This document shows positions 34,753 through 49,400 of a stretch of DNA of 64,000 nucleotides, piece by piece. Position numbers and translations under genes: made by a program. The DNA is taken from contig NW_017386041.1 in the NCBI RefSeq assembly GCF_000237925.1, positions 248,001-312,000 of the forward strand, read 5' to 3'. Positions within the stretch are counted from its first letter, which is position 1. Every line of letters starts with the position of its first letter. The notes beneath the pieces are model-generated. The model worked only from the letters and a program-made list of their open reading frames with translations. It was not told the DNA's origin and made no database searches. The DNA is from Schistosoma mansoni (lineage: Eukaryota; Platyhelminthes; Trematoda; Strigeidida; Schistosomatidae).

Positions 34753-36363
34753 TAAGTTAACCATTACGTCATTATGCATGTAATTTTCAGTTACATACAC
34801 AAATAAACCTGTAAAGGTGTTTATTATTATTATCATTGTAAAATGTTTTGTTTCATTATTGATATTATTCACAAAATGAATTTCATGCATAATTAATTAA
34901 GTAGTAAGAACATAGAAACTAAAAATAAAAATAAAAAGTGAAATATTATTCATTAATTAAATAGAATAAACATTGTACACATATATATATAGATGTAGTT
35001 CGGTATAATAATAAACGCTGCTTAAATAGATTTATCATTATTACGTAATGTAATGAACAATGAAAATAATTGAACTTCTCTCAATGAAAGTAAAAAAAAA
35101 AGAATTGGATACAAGGAGGGAGAAAAAAAAGAATGGAAATCAACTAACATGTGAACGATAATTGATTAGATCATGTTTATATATATATGCAGGAGATAAG
35201 AGAAAGAAGATGGGAGGGGGGTGCGGGGGGGGAAGGGAGAGGGAAAGTGATAATATTGATTAAAAGAAAACACTTGTTATTGTTGTTGATATTCTAACAT
35301 GACCACCTAGCACCATGGATGTATACAAATGTTTAAATAATCATCTTCATAGCAATAATAAAAATGAAGGAGAGAATGATTCAAAGCTCAACTTGAAGAA
35401 GGAAAAAAACAAACTCCTTAGTGTATTTTGTTTACACATGTATGGCATGCAGAATAAACAATATGATAAAAGTTGTCAAGATCAATTAACAAGGATGTCT
35501 ACACACACACACACACACACACCATAGACAATAAGAATGAAGGACAACAACGACAAGAAAGAGAATGTAAACTGATTGCCGGTATTTACAAATGGTTAAA
35601 AGTAAATATTTATAAAAACAAAAAAATTAGATAAATAAGTAAATAACAAAACACCTATGTATATATAGAGATAGATGGATAAGATTACCCAACAACATGA
35701 TAAATATCCTATATTATTGAAGTTTCACTAGATGAATTCAAATATGACAATTACGTAATCATGTAAAACAATGAATATTTCATATAAATATACAGAATTT
35801 TAAAAAAGAATGGGGAGGGGATTAGGCGCTTTAGAAATAAACAAACAAACAAACAAACAAAGAAAAGTGATTATGTTTTAATGACTTGATTGTAGAGTAA
35901 ATAATAATTTAATTTGTGACATGGAAACAAAAAAAAATAATATAAATAAGTAGATAGATAAATAACTCAGCTAAAACACAATTACATCACAGGAGAATGA
36001 AGAATAATCATTCATTTATTGTTGAAATATATAGCGGCGGCGCTAAAACTGTAACTAATGACACACACACACACACCTATATGTATATATATGTATTCAA
36101 GATATGTTGTGTGTATACATTAGGTTAATAAGGAGAAAACTGTCAACAATAAGGAAAAAAAAGAGATTATTGAATAGAGAGAGAGAGGGGGAGAAAAGAA
36201 GATAACTTTATTTAATGAATAATCAATTAAGAAAAGAAATAGATAAATGGTAGAAGTAACCTAGAACATATTTAAAGGGAACTTACTTGTTAGTTGCTAA
36301 GCACATTATTATTATAATCATCATCACTTATTGCTTTTAAATGAAAATCTTGTTTTATAAATG
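34753..36363 (-). other. Probable 3' UTR and flank of the TCF/LEF gene
   Basis: A 1.6-kb AT-rich stretch directly downstream (minus sense) of the TCF stop codon. It is free of the interspersed repeats that crowd both sides, and contains A-runs, short (TA)n and (CA)n tracts and several AATAAA-type signals in minus sense (for example about 36,208). The UTR call is inferred from position. The true cleavage site cannot be read. Confidence 0.45.
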
Positions 36364-37444
36364 TCACTGGGATTTATAAATATTATTATTATGATTATGA
36401 CTAATACTACTACTAATCATTGAAGTAGTAGTAGTAGTAGTATTAGTATTAGTTGTACAACAAATGGATGTATTTATATGAAGATTATAATTATGAATAG
36501 GCATAAATCGTTTGATATTATTATTTCTCCTAGTATTAGTAGTAGTATTACTAGTAGTATTAATAGTAGTATTGACAATTTTCTCATAATTACTATGTAA
36601 TAAATCTGATGATGATAATAATGGAGATATACAACAATTCTCTTCTTTTGATGATAATGGTAAATGAGATATAAATGATGTAGAATATAATGGAATAGGT
36701 GAAGAAGGACATGAAGATATTGTACTTTCATTAGAATATAAATTAGACTTATCAGATGGATGTATCATTTTAGATGATGGAAATAATAATAAATCAGAAG
36801 ATTTTGATGAAGTAATATTTTGAAGTGTAGCAAGATTGAATAGATGCTTTGGAGACCATTTTGATAATGATGATGACAGATTTGTGCAATCGGTTGAAGT
36901 AAACGAATTGGATGATCTTTCAGATTGACTATTAGATAAAACATTTGAATGAATGATGTCCGATATAACAGTTGAAGTAAATGGTGATACTATTGAAGTT
37001 GGATGATCGGATAAATTATGTGAACCTCTTGACATGTATGTTAGTAAAGACTCATCGACTAAATTCTGATCATTATTTTTATGGTTATTCTGTGTCAATG
37101 AATTATCAACTGATCGTCTTTCACTAACTGATGATATAACACGATGAAAATTTGGTGTATAATTTGACCATAGAGTATTATTATCATTATTACTACTGTT
37201 ACTAGGATACAATCCACTAATCAGATCAGTTGAAGATGTATAAGGATGTTTTGATTTACTATAGTTAGAATGATTTGAATGTTGAGACGATGCTATCGTG
37301 ACTGATGTTGTTGTTATTATTATTGATGTAGGTTGCTTTTCCGAGTTATTCAATGTTGTAGATGGTGATATAGGAGAAATTGGAAAATTATTCTCTTCTT
37401 CAAATTCAGTATCTGTTAAGAAACGAATACACTTTTTCTTTCGT
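36364..37444 (-). CDS. TCF/LEF last coding exon (C-clamp end and tail)
   Basis: Acceptor TTTTTAG before ACGAAAG. The first base completes an Arg codon begun in the previous exon. The first residues, RKKKCIRF, supply the last cysteine of the C-clamp. Then come about 350 residues rich in Ser, Asn and Thr with runs encoded by ACT/AAT-type triplets. The stop is TGA at 36,364-36,366. The tail has no recognised domain and may be disordered. Confidence 0.9.
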
Positions 37445-40400
37445 CTAAAAAGTTAAACACACATATATACATGAATATGTATCATTAAGTTCATACAAAA
37501 TGGGCAAAAATGTATAACAAACTGTTAGGGGATGTTCAATCCCCAGAACTCATTTGGTAAATGACTTATTTTTGTAATTTTATTTTCAAAAATTTGAATT
37601 TCTTTGTTTTCGCGCCAAAAGCGCTTCTTTTACCTTCGAGTCGTATCTCGCACTTGGAAATATCTTAAACGATATTGGTCCATTGTATCTTTTAGTGTGC
37701 TATTTTGTAATACTTCCCAAGGACAATTTTATGCTGTATATATACGTTTAATTTCTTTCTATTGTGAATGCTTATGCTTCTGGCTGTTTATGGAATATAT
37801 CTTCCCCACTTCCAACTGGAACTTCTCACTCTAGTTAGTCGGGTCTGGGACAAGTCAGAATAGCTAGTTCATTAGTCTCTGGTCACAAGTCTTTGTTCCG
37901 TTCGCTGACTAAGTGAATTCAAAACCGATTCAGACATAACACAAACACAATCCTGTACACAAGTAATGGATAACTTTTTAAACAACCACTGAAGTGACAT
38001 AATATACTTGAAAGACGAGGTTTTTATACTGGTTTTTCAGTCAGTGTATCATATACTTTTGTTGAACCCGAAATGAAATACGTGAGTTAAACAGACTACA
38101 CTCACCTACTGGTTTATTTCCTCAGGAACTGATATTCAATCAGTCAGTCAGCTACAACGTAGGACCAGGCACATATATGCATCGGTCCAATTTGACATAC
38201 CTCGTTAGCACAACAAGATGAACACCGGATTCATAGAAATAGTTAATTTAGTGGTGGTAGTATATAAAAGATAGGTTGTATATAAGGATATAGTATAGGA
38301 AGGAAGATATGAATCAATTTTAATCTCAAGGTTTAAGGGAAGATAAAGAGTGTACACATCTACGCCATTGTGATCCATTCTGAGCCATGTCACACAGAGT
38401 CTCCAACCATTGGTTACGATGATCACACGGACCCCAACCAACATCGCTCAGACTAGAAGTTAGTGGCTTCAAGCACTGCCACGTTTTGCTTTGGCCGCCT
38501 CTAACTCTCTTCCAACCATCCCCTACACTAGTCAGCACAGCGCGTCGTGGTAATCGGTGTTCAGGCATATACACTTGGGTTATTCTATTTTTTTTGTAAA
38601 GATACGGGTTGACAACAACAAGTTTAGGAGTTTATTAAACTTGACAGCTTAATTCTTTCTAATGTAGTGTATAATTGACATTCATATTAACTTGACAGAA
38701 TCCTTTATGGTTAATAGTTTGTTTTTTTCACAAAGAAGTAATCAATAAACTGAGTAGTAACTCTGTTATCACATATGTAGACACAAAAAAAATTGATGAT
38801 GTTGATGATGATAATGACAAACTACCGACTGAACAAATAAAAACCAAAGTTTCTATTACATACAATAACTCTCAACTATTAGTGTGACACTGACAGTGTA
38901 GATTTATAATCTCTTCTCGTTCATTAGTCAAATGTAATATGAAGTAGTCTTGAAAGGACTATAAATCATAACAACTAAATTCACTTAGTATTCTTTTATT
39001 TGATGTTTTTGGACTGCAACTGGTCAGTCTCTTATTGGTATATGTGCATACTGTGCGTATTGCCTCGATATAGCCTAAATTCACAAGCATGGTAAGCAAA
39101 GATGGATAGTGATTTGCAGTGGAATCCAGTTCGACGCGCGTTTCGTCTTATTTAGGACTCGTCAGCTAGATGTACCTGCATCTCAGAGTTGATGTTCACT
39201 TAGGGACTCAACAACTGTTTGTGTCATTCATGAAATTGATTAATATACCCAAAAGCATAGAAAGACTCAAGATACTCACATATTTACAGGTAAATACTGT
39301 AAAATTATGGGGATCAATGAGATAATTTCATATGTTGAGTAACATTCGATTGCATTTACTAACTTTCAAAGTCATCATTATCAGGAAGAGAAAGAGCGAT
39401 GGTGATTTGAATGTTACCAAACAATACTTCACTAGCTTACATTCATAATTGCATTTTAAAAAAGACTGTATTTGACCGTCTAAAATGCATAATTCTGATG
39501 GAATATTCAGTAAATATTCTTACAGACTACTTTATCTGCTGTGAATTGTTTAAGAATTTAGTGTAGAAAAGTATGTAAGTAAATTTGGTAAACCTTTTGA
39601 TTGGTAAATTTATGTCAGCCAGCCATACTACTTATATATTTTTAAAGTAACAACAAAAGACGTTAATGGTTCATAAAAAAGGTATTTGTAACAATACTCA
39701 CAGATAAATGGTTAACACAAGAACCTTAATAATATTATCATTTTGAGAATATGAGATTATCAGGGGGAGAGTATACTTTACTAGCTAGTGTATCATGGAA
39801 TTTGAAACTTTCCATTAAAGCAAAACCTTGTGTATCAGTAGCGGGGACCGAAAACAACACATCTACATGGTGATATCAACAAACATACTGATAGATGAAT
39901 TCTAAACGATGACGATCGATTAACCGAAACATTAAGAAAGAGAAAAGTAATAAGTGGAAATATTTTAAATTAGCGTAAGGTGAGAAATTAATTGACACTG
40001 TAGGCGGAGTGTTTCAAGTTCTGAACATTTCAGTGAACCAAGTAGTGTCTGTGGTCAATAACAAGCACATGCGCGCGCGAGAGAGAGAGTAATTCAAATT
40101 ATTTGGCGGTATAAAATGTTACCTATGCAACTTATCACACTGTATTCACAAGTATAAGCCTACTTAAAGGGTTAATTAGGAAATTAAACAACAACGACAA
40201 TCTAAATATGGACAAGGAAATTTAAGACAGTTTTGTTGAGTATATAAGGAAATATTAACCACCAGCTAAAGTTCCTATACTTAATGGTAGTTTAATGAAA
40301 AATCTGAGAAAAGTCTGAAACAAGTTTTAATACGTCAGATAGGAGAAAATCTTACAATGGATGATAGGATTGATTACACATGACTGAATTAACCAGTAGA

Positions 40401-43400
40401 TTGATAGAATCACTTTGATTTACCGATTCACAGCAGAAGAAGGATAACTACTGTAATTCAACAGCCGATATAGGCATTTGATTATTGAATTTTGAGTAAT
40501 ATACCATATGTTGGACATTTCAATACTACTATACGGCTGATTAAGCTCAATGATTGATTATAGTAGTGCCTTAGTTACCGTTATTTTGTTTCCCAATAAA
40601 AAAAATTACCACTGTCTACCTGATATCATGGTTAATAAAGAGTAAAGAATTTGAGTTACTTATTCGGGTTGTGAAAATCTATTGATTCAGCTAACTAACT
40701 AACTGAAAGACATGTTGTATACATTAAAAGAGTGTTGAAATCAGTAGTGTTACGTCGCCTCACACAAACACACATTTCATAGGATAATAGCTGGAAGAGG
40801 ATAGGAGTGAAACAACACGAGTGACAAAAATAAACAACGAAAAAAACAAGGAAAGCGTTTAAGCAAAGTGTAGAACAAGCTGAGAATTGGAAAAAACCCA
40901 TTATTTGTATTGAGACAGTGAATAATTTTTCATACGTATTATTCCAATTTTGAGTTAGATAGCTTAATCTCTACGAGCTATTTAAACTACTTAGCGAGGT
41001 TCCTCAATGAGAATACTAAAGTTGCATAAATGATGCACATCAAACAAGGATTCTGAGGAAATGAATGGCGTATGAACCTATTGTTGGTCACCGGCTACCA
41101 TAGAAACACATCTACTAAAGTTACCCCACCTTCTTGCAGACTAGACCTTTAGGTCAAAGTCCCGGAGAGTGGCTCCCTAAGAAAACCATCTGCTTCGGTT
41201 CAGGCGTCTTGGAAGTATTTCAGTCCTCTCACAAATCGGATGACAAAGTGTGATATATATATATATATATATATATANNNNNNNNNNNNNNNNNNNNNNN
41301 NNNNNNNNNNNNNNNNNNNNNNNNNNNNNNNNNNNNNNNNNNNNNNNNNNNNNNNNNNNNNNNNNNNNNNNNNNNNNNNNNNNNNNNNNNNNNNNNNNNN
41401 NNNNNNNNNNNNNNNNNNNNNNNNNNNNNNNNNNNNNNNNNNNNNNNNNNNNNNNNNNNNNNNNNNNNNNNNNNNNNTTTTTTTCCCCCTTAAAATGGGG
41501 AAAACAACCCCCTGGTGGGAGAAAGATTTCCCAGGCAGTTTCTTTATACCCAGGCCCTTTGAAAAGTTTTTGGAGGGAGAGAGGGACCCTCCCAACCCCT
41601 TGGTTGTCCCGGGGAATTGTTTGAAAAAATATTCCTTGAAGCTTAAATGGTTGGCTTTTAAACTTGATGAATGGTTTTGGAGCCGAATAGCCTTAAGAAA
41701 TTAATTCCCTCCATAAAAAGTTGTATATCTGGGTAATTCAGTTCTATTAAGATAAAAATAGGCCTGTAACATATAGTAATATAAATATTAATGTGTCGGA
41801 ATATGATGTAATAAGATTTTGTGATCGAAGAGAATGGATGATATACAGAAAACTCTTTATCATGTTCAACACAAATACACAGAGGCATAAGAATAGTTTG
41901 GTCATTATTATCATCAGCATCATTCATGGGTTTATTTCCTGTGTACCAGTATTCCAGATCCTCTATTAGAACGAATGAAGGTGTAGAGTTTTAAACCAGG
42001 GGAATAATATAAGGAATATAAGGAAAAACATTTTCCCAATAGATTGTAGAGTTGAATATAGTTTGTTGAAAAAACACGCAACTGAAAATGATACACATTG
42101 AGATTGTCTGTATATTCAATAACATCTGTTACGATCAAGGAGTCGAAATGAAAAATGAAGCAAACAGGAAAAAGGGTACAACGAAAAAGTAGAATAAGAT
42201 TACCAAGAACATTCAGTCAGTCATCTATAATGTAAGACCACACATCCATATGCATCGGTCCCAGTTGTCATACCTCACTAACACAACAAGATGAACCTCA
42301 AATATATAGAAACAGTTACTTCAATGGTAGTAATATATGAAAGAAAGATTGTGCATAAGAATATGATAGAGGGAGAAAGAATTATTTGGTAGAACTAAAG
42401 GTATAAAGTAATTTTAATTTCACGATTTATGGAAAGACAAAGAGTGTATACAGCTACAGCAATGTGATCGATTCTGAGCCATGTCACATAGAGTCTCCAA
42501 CCACTAGTCATGATAGTCGCGCGCACACCAACCAAGTAGTCTGCATCTACCAACATGGCTCAGATCAGAAGTTACAATTAAAGCTTGATAGTGAGTCCAT
42601 AAGAAAATATTTACACCATCATTAAAATCATTCATAAAAATTGTTAAATAATATCAAATGATTGAAAATCTTCTCGGATACATGAAAAAGTTAATTTGAC
42701 TGGAAATTCATCACTGTGCAACAACCGACAGACCACTGAGCCGGCATCCGATGGTGTTAATGTCTAACTTCAACGAAACGGTCGTCCAGTGCTTTCAGGT
42801 TTTCCTTGGTGGTTTAGCTTCAATTGACTTATTATTTCAACTATGAAAAATAATGAAATCTCCACAAAACCCCTTCTGATTAAATTTATCAACCCAAACG
42901 ACAGTTAAACAGAGCACAATAAGATTATACATTACTATCTTAAGTTAATAAAATTATTGTCACCAGGTTGTGGTAACAATAACAATATCAGTGTAATTTA
43001 GTAGTTTACTTTGTTGGATTTAGACCTATTGCGTAACTCATTTTACTAACAACAGTTGAAAGAAGTTAAATCCTGAACTAAACAAGACTTTGATTTGTTT
43101 ACAATTTCGATAGTGTAATAAGAAGACGAAGATTATCAAAGCTATGTGATGAGATATTAGCGCAATACATTTCGAACAATCTGATCACACATATACTTGC
43201 CAAACATATAATCGAAACAGGTCATAAGATTGATCTTCATTCGGCTTTTGTAGTGCTGTATAAAAGTGTAAAAGGGTGTATACTAAGGTTTATTGAAGAC
43301 TTAGCCATATGAAAATTTACCCCCCCCCTATATGTGTATTCAAAAACAGTTTGTTGTCACCTTAAACCTACCCCATCCAGAGTGATTAGGTTTCAAATTG

Positions 43401-46400
43401 TTTTCACATTATTTTTACTATTAATTATCAGAAGGGGGTTTTGTGGAGATTTAGTATTTTTCATAGCTCATTGATGAGTCAATTGAAGCTAGACCACCAT
43501 GGAAAACCTGGAAACACTGGACGGGCGTTTCGTCCTATTATAGGACTCCTCAGCAGTGCGCATCCACGATCCCGCACTCGCGAAATTCGAACCCAGGACC
43601 TATCAGTCTCGCGCCAAAGCACTTAACCCATAGGTGGTCTACCTTCAATTGACTTATGATTTCAACTATGAAAAATACTGAAATCTCCACAAAACCCCTT
43701 TCTGATTAAAATTCATTTATTAAACTAGCTTTACACCAAAAAGAAAAAAAAAAGATCGAATCTAAAAAATATTTTCTCTAGACAACAAAAAAATATTCTG
43801 GTAGAAAGAGAAAAACAAACAAACAAACAAAACAATAACTTGTCACATATTTCATTAGCATAATAAGAGTAAATTACCAATTAGAGAAATAAACAATTAT
43901 TTTGTAAACATCTATTCATTATTTTAATATATTTGAGATGATATCTTGTCTGTAGTAGTGGGACAGTTCAGTATGGCAACTCTATATGAAAAAATCACAT
44001 GATTTAATTAGTAATAGTAATAAACTAAGTAATGCGACATCTTGTATTTCATAACATCTGATCAAAGGTGGTAGTAGTAGTACTACTACTACTACTATGG
44101 TGTGGGCTACTTATATCGACATAAGTAGTATATATTGTGAGTAAAGGATAGAATATCTGACAGCAGAAGGTTGAGAAGATCAAGAAGAGAAGAACAGAAA
44201 TAAAAAGCAATTTGTATGGAAATCTAGGAACAATGAAGCCTGAGACTATTAAAGAACATTTTACACATAGAGTATCATAGTATGGTTTTTGTATTTTACC
44301 AAGTAACGTAATTTGGGCTAAATACATAATTGGTTGTCCTCACCTGTGTTCTCATTCACTACACTACTACCATTATGCTTTATGGGCAGTAAATATGGGT
44401 ACTAATAATAACAGATGAATAAATCACAAAATCAATAAGTGTTCCATTTCAACAGATTATTTAAACTGTTCAAATAGAAGCTGAACACTCTCTACTATTT
44501 ATTCAACTGATGATAACCATATATCTTAAAACAATCTAACATGATATTAATGTGTGTGGGATTGTATTTCATCGTGAAACTTAAATAACTTAAACGTGGT
44601 GCGGCCGAGAAGAAGGAGGGTCAGGCTTTTTCTAACGAAATGTTCTCGTACGGCCACACATATACAATCACTATAAGGGAAGTTTCACTCACAACCTTCT
44701 CGCGGCATTACTGTTGTTTACCGAATTGAGAGGATGAAAAGTGAGTGTCCGTCGATTTAAACACGTTAGTGGATACGGAGCATACACCTAAGGGAGTTGG
44801 AAAACCCTGATCCAAAACCAATACCATACATGGATTCCAGCATCGAATGATGTATGAACCCATTGTTGGTCACCATCTACCACGAGACTGCATCTCCTAA
44901 AGTTGCTCTACTCCCTTGTGGATCAGACCTTTAGGTCAAAGGTTCGAGAAGTGGCCCCCTATGAAAACCACCTGCTTAGGTTTGGGTACACGGGTAGTGT
45001 TCCATCCCTCACACAAATCGAATCATTTATGTGACGCATATATACTTGGTGACTCTTTGTACCAATCTTTACATGTTTAAATAATATAATAATAATAACA
45101 TTTCTGAAGAAAAACGTTTGAGAAGTTCGCGAAACCTTTTTAGATTACATTGATAAAACCTTATTAATTAGACAGAATCTAGAAGAAAATAAAATCCAAG
45201 CTGTTAGCACCAACATCGATTTGATATTACATCAATATATAACAAGTACGTGAAACACCGCGAACAGCAACATATCCACACAAATCACTTTTGAAGCATG
45301 AATTAAGTCCATCCTGTCTGATCTAGTGTTCACAGGAATTTATTAGTAAAACTACCAAGCACTGATGCAATACTCTGTAGTGTATAGTAACTGAACAATT
45401 GGAAACAGTTGCCAAAATACATTGAACTCATGTTTATTCATTATTACTCATATACAATAGTATGTATGAGCAAATTAGAGAAACAATTTTATTTTCGCTT
45501 CTTCTCACACGCCCCTTATCCTATCAAAACACGAAGTTGGGTTATATAAACAGTGAGTAAATACTTATGACTGCAAATGAACCTGGTTTGTGAATTCCTA
45601 CTAATTGTTATAAACCAGTCCATCTTGGAATCAAATCTTAAGACACAAATATCTGGAGATGCAAGTTGAAAAAGCGTTGAAATAGTGAGAGAGAAATCTA
45701 TGAAATCATGAGTCAATTGAAGCTAGACCACCATGGGCAACCTAGAAGCACTGGACGGTTGCTCAAGCATCGTGGATTGGTTGAAGTTAGACATTAACAT
45801 CATCGGATGCCGGCCAGCTCAGTGGTCTATCGGTTAAGTGCTCTGCCGCTAGACTGGTAGGTCATGGGTTCGAATCTCGTGAGTGCAGGATCGTGGATGC
45901 GCACTGCTGAGGAGTCCCATAATAGGACGAAACGGCCGTCCAGTGTTTCCAGGTTTTCCATGGTGGTCTAGCTTTAATTGACTCATGATTTCAACTATGA
46001 AAATACTGAAATATCCACAAAACCCCTTCTGATCTAAAATCTATGAAACACAATAAAACTCAAATTTAGAAAAAAAAGTGAATAGTAGATTGAAGGTTTT
46101 GAAGATGTAACGAAACAGAGAAAGAAAAGAAGGGGACCAACGAGAAAATATTTGATGTATATTATCGTTAGAAAACGACCACAAATTTTAGTCATGCCAA
46201 ACAATTTAATCCAATAAACAGTAATCGACAATTCTGTTCATATTGCTGACGATCACGTTTATCCTCTGAAATCTTTTTGATACTCAAAACAAATTATTAG
46301 ACGATAATAACGAAAAAATCAAAGTAAAATCAAACACTTAACAATAATAAAACACAACTTGTATTTATGTCTCACCTGCATGGTTTACACCAACGATTTT

Positions 46401-49400
46401 GATGCTCTAAACCAAAACGTGCACGACATTTCTTAGCACTACTTATATCTGTCGAGTTTGTATTACCTACTAATACAGAAAGTCTACTAGTACGCTCTTC
46501 ATTTGAATCAGAATTACCAAAATCCCCACCGGATTCTGAAGATATGTGAATACCAGTATTACCAAGAGTTTTACCACTGGTTGAATGAATTTTTGTCTGT
46601 GCAACAGCTGCTGCAGCTGCCAATTTTCGTTTTTTCTTACGTCTTGAATGTATAGCATAATTATCTCGTGCTGACCAGCCAGGGAACAGCTACAACATCA
46701 AAAAGAGATTAAGTAAAAACAAGTCCATTGTAATTCATAGAACACATAGTGCATAGCATATGCAACACTCTCAAGTGTCAATAAGCAGATGGAATATGAC
46801 TTATATTAGTGCCGACAACAGTGAAACTTATTAAGCTAGTTTCCAAACACTTTAAGACAGAAATACTTCGTTCTCTATTAATAAGATGAAGTAGCATTCT
46901 TCAGTAGATAAATCCTGATTGTATCTTAAAGCTTAAACAAAAAGGTACTAAAAACAACAATTGTCACTAACTACTTAATATATATATATTGCTTGTTTGG
47001 ATCTTCCTACTGATTGGAACTGATCAGTCTCTTTGTGCATATGTGGATTTTGTGAAGAATGCCTCAATATTACCATTAAATCACAAGTATTTTGAACAGA
47101 GATGCATAGTGGCAAACAGAGGAATACGGGATGCGAATTTAGCCCTATATGGAACATGTCAGCTAGATGTACTCGTATTCCAGATTTGATGTTCACTCCA
47201 TGACTCGAATTCAGTACCGTCCGCTTTAAACATCATTACGTTATCCACTTAGCGCATTCTGGATTCCACTGTTAGTCGCCATTTGTCTCTTCTCAAAATG
47301 ATTGTGCTTTGATGACAATATTGAGGGATTTCGCACAGGATAAACATACGTTAAAAGAGACTGATCAATGGAAAGATCAACACAACCAATATGTATAGTA
47401 ATTGAAAATTTAATGAGTCTTATAAAACTCCTAAAACCCCCAAATACCCTGGTACAACCGAGAGTGGGGAGAGATCGCTCTCCATCTCCAAATGCTCTCA
47501 CATGGACACAAGTATATAGCCTCTGACAGGGAAGTCCTAATCACTGCCTACTCGTGACATTACTGTTGTTTACGAAATTGAGAGGACAAAAAGTGAATGT
47601 CCGGAGCTTTAACCAAGTTGGTGAACACGGAAAGTCCACCTAGGGGAGTTGGGAAACCCTCATCCCAAACCAATGGTGCACATCGGCTCCAGTATCCTGA
47701 GGGAACAAATGGCGTATGAATCAATCGTTGGTCACTGGCTACCATGGGACTGCATCTCCTTACGATGCTTTACTGCCTTGTGGATCAGATCTTTAGGTCA
47801 AAGGCTCCTGGTGTGGCCCCTTAGGAAAACCACCTTCTCCAGTCTGGGCACGCGAGCAGTATCATAGCCCTCACACAAACCGAATGAGATTTGTGCGGCG
47901 AATATATATCTAGTACCCCCTTGTACCAATATTTACATGTTTAAATAAATACATATTCTTGAAATACACTTAAACATCTTTTCTTAGCCATACAAATAAG
48001 ATCATTTACTATATCAATAACATATTACCAAATCAACTATACATACCTAATGCATATAATCTATGAAATTATCTATCGACTAATGTACAGTATTTTAAAA
48101 AATGATTACAAAAGACCACTAATTTGTTCTTTACAATTACTATTATCAATAACTGTATTATATATATATATATGCCGATAATACTAATCATAGATTCTTT
48201 TTTTTGGTTACAATTAATAGTAGTATATACCATTTGAAGGAAAAAAACACCAACACCAACGAATCATTAACATACTACTACTACTACTTATCTACCTGAT
48301 GATGTAGTTCTTTTTCTTTTCTAGCTAATTCATAATATTTTGCTTGTTTATCACGTGATAATTCATGCCATTTTTTACCAAGTATTTGATTAATTGCAGC
48401 TGATTCTTTTAATGTACATTCTTCTTGTACTATTGGTCTCATATCTTTCATAAATAACATGAATGCATTTAATGGTTTTTTAATATGTACACGTTTAGTT
48501 GAATTAGAATTAGATATTGGCTGTTGTTGATGAGGTTGATTACAATGATCTTTATTATGATTACTTCTATTATGATCAACATCATTATCATTAATATCAT
48601 TGTCAAAACTACTTGTCTCATTATGAGTAGTATTGATAGTAGTAGTAGTAGTAGTAGTTTTGCTTTTATTATTGTTAGTATTAGTAGTAGTATTAGTAAT
48701 AGTAGTAGTAGAAGTACAACATGTACTACTAGGTGTTAAATTAGGTAATTTCAAAGGATTTATTCCAAGAGGATTAGAATATATTCGATTATTACATAAT
48801 TGATATTGTGATCCTAATGATGATAATTCAGGAGAATTTCTTTGTATATTATAACATAATGATGGATTAACAAAACATGTAGATGGAAAAGAAATTGGCA
48901 ATGAATTTGTAGATGTGATCATTTCTGAATTGAATGATTTATTATTGTAATGATTGTTATTTGAATGTTTCATAATTGAAGGATCATTGATGGATTTGTG
49001 AGATCTAGTGAACAGTAAGCACAAGAAAAAGAATAAAACGGTTATACAGGTAAATAATCTAAACAACTCTTCGTATTTCTACAATGATTAGTTTTCCTAA
49101 TGATGAATAGATGTAATTAGTCGCATATGTATTGTTTTGTGTTGGATCCACTAGGCGACCAGTTACAAGTTAATGTACATGGTATCGGGAAAGTACCTTT
49201 TAGGAGCTATTGACGACAACTAACTCATACTATGGGCTTCAATATCTGGGGTGGAAGTTCTGCCACACCGATGCATATGAAACAGATTCTTTCTCTCTCT
49301 CTCTCTGTCAATAAACTACTTACTAATCTATGAACGTCAAGACAGTTCTACTGTACGGAGCTGAAACGTGGAGAACTACTATATCCATCGTCAATAAGGT

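Noticed and set aside
36474-36731. Second long minus-strand ORF in another frame of the TCF tail exon
   Set aside because: Shadow of triplet-repeat sequence in the real TCF frame.
45819-45890. Apparent tRNA gene (A and B boxes, TCAGTGGTCTATCGG and GGGTTCGAATC)
   Set aside because: No proper acceptor-stem pairing, and it is part of a repeated SINE head, so it is tRNA-derived and not a tRNA gene.
48284-49066. A continuous 260-residue minus-strand ORF starting with a hydrophobic, signal-like segment
   Set aside because: The hydrophobic start is the translated intron 3' end (pyrimidine tract and acceptor at 49,004). The exon itself belongs to TCF/LEF.
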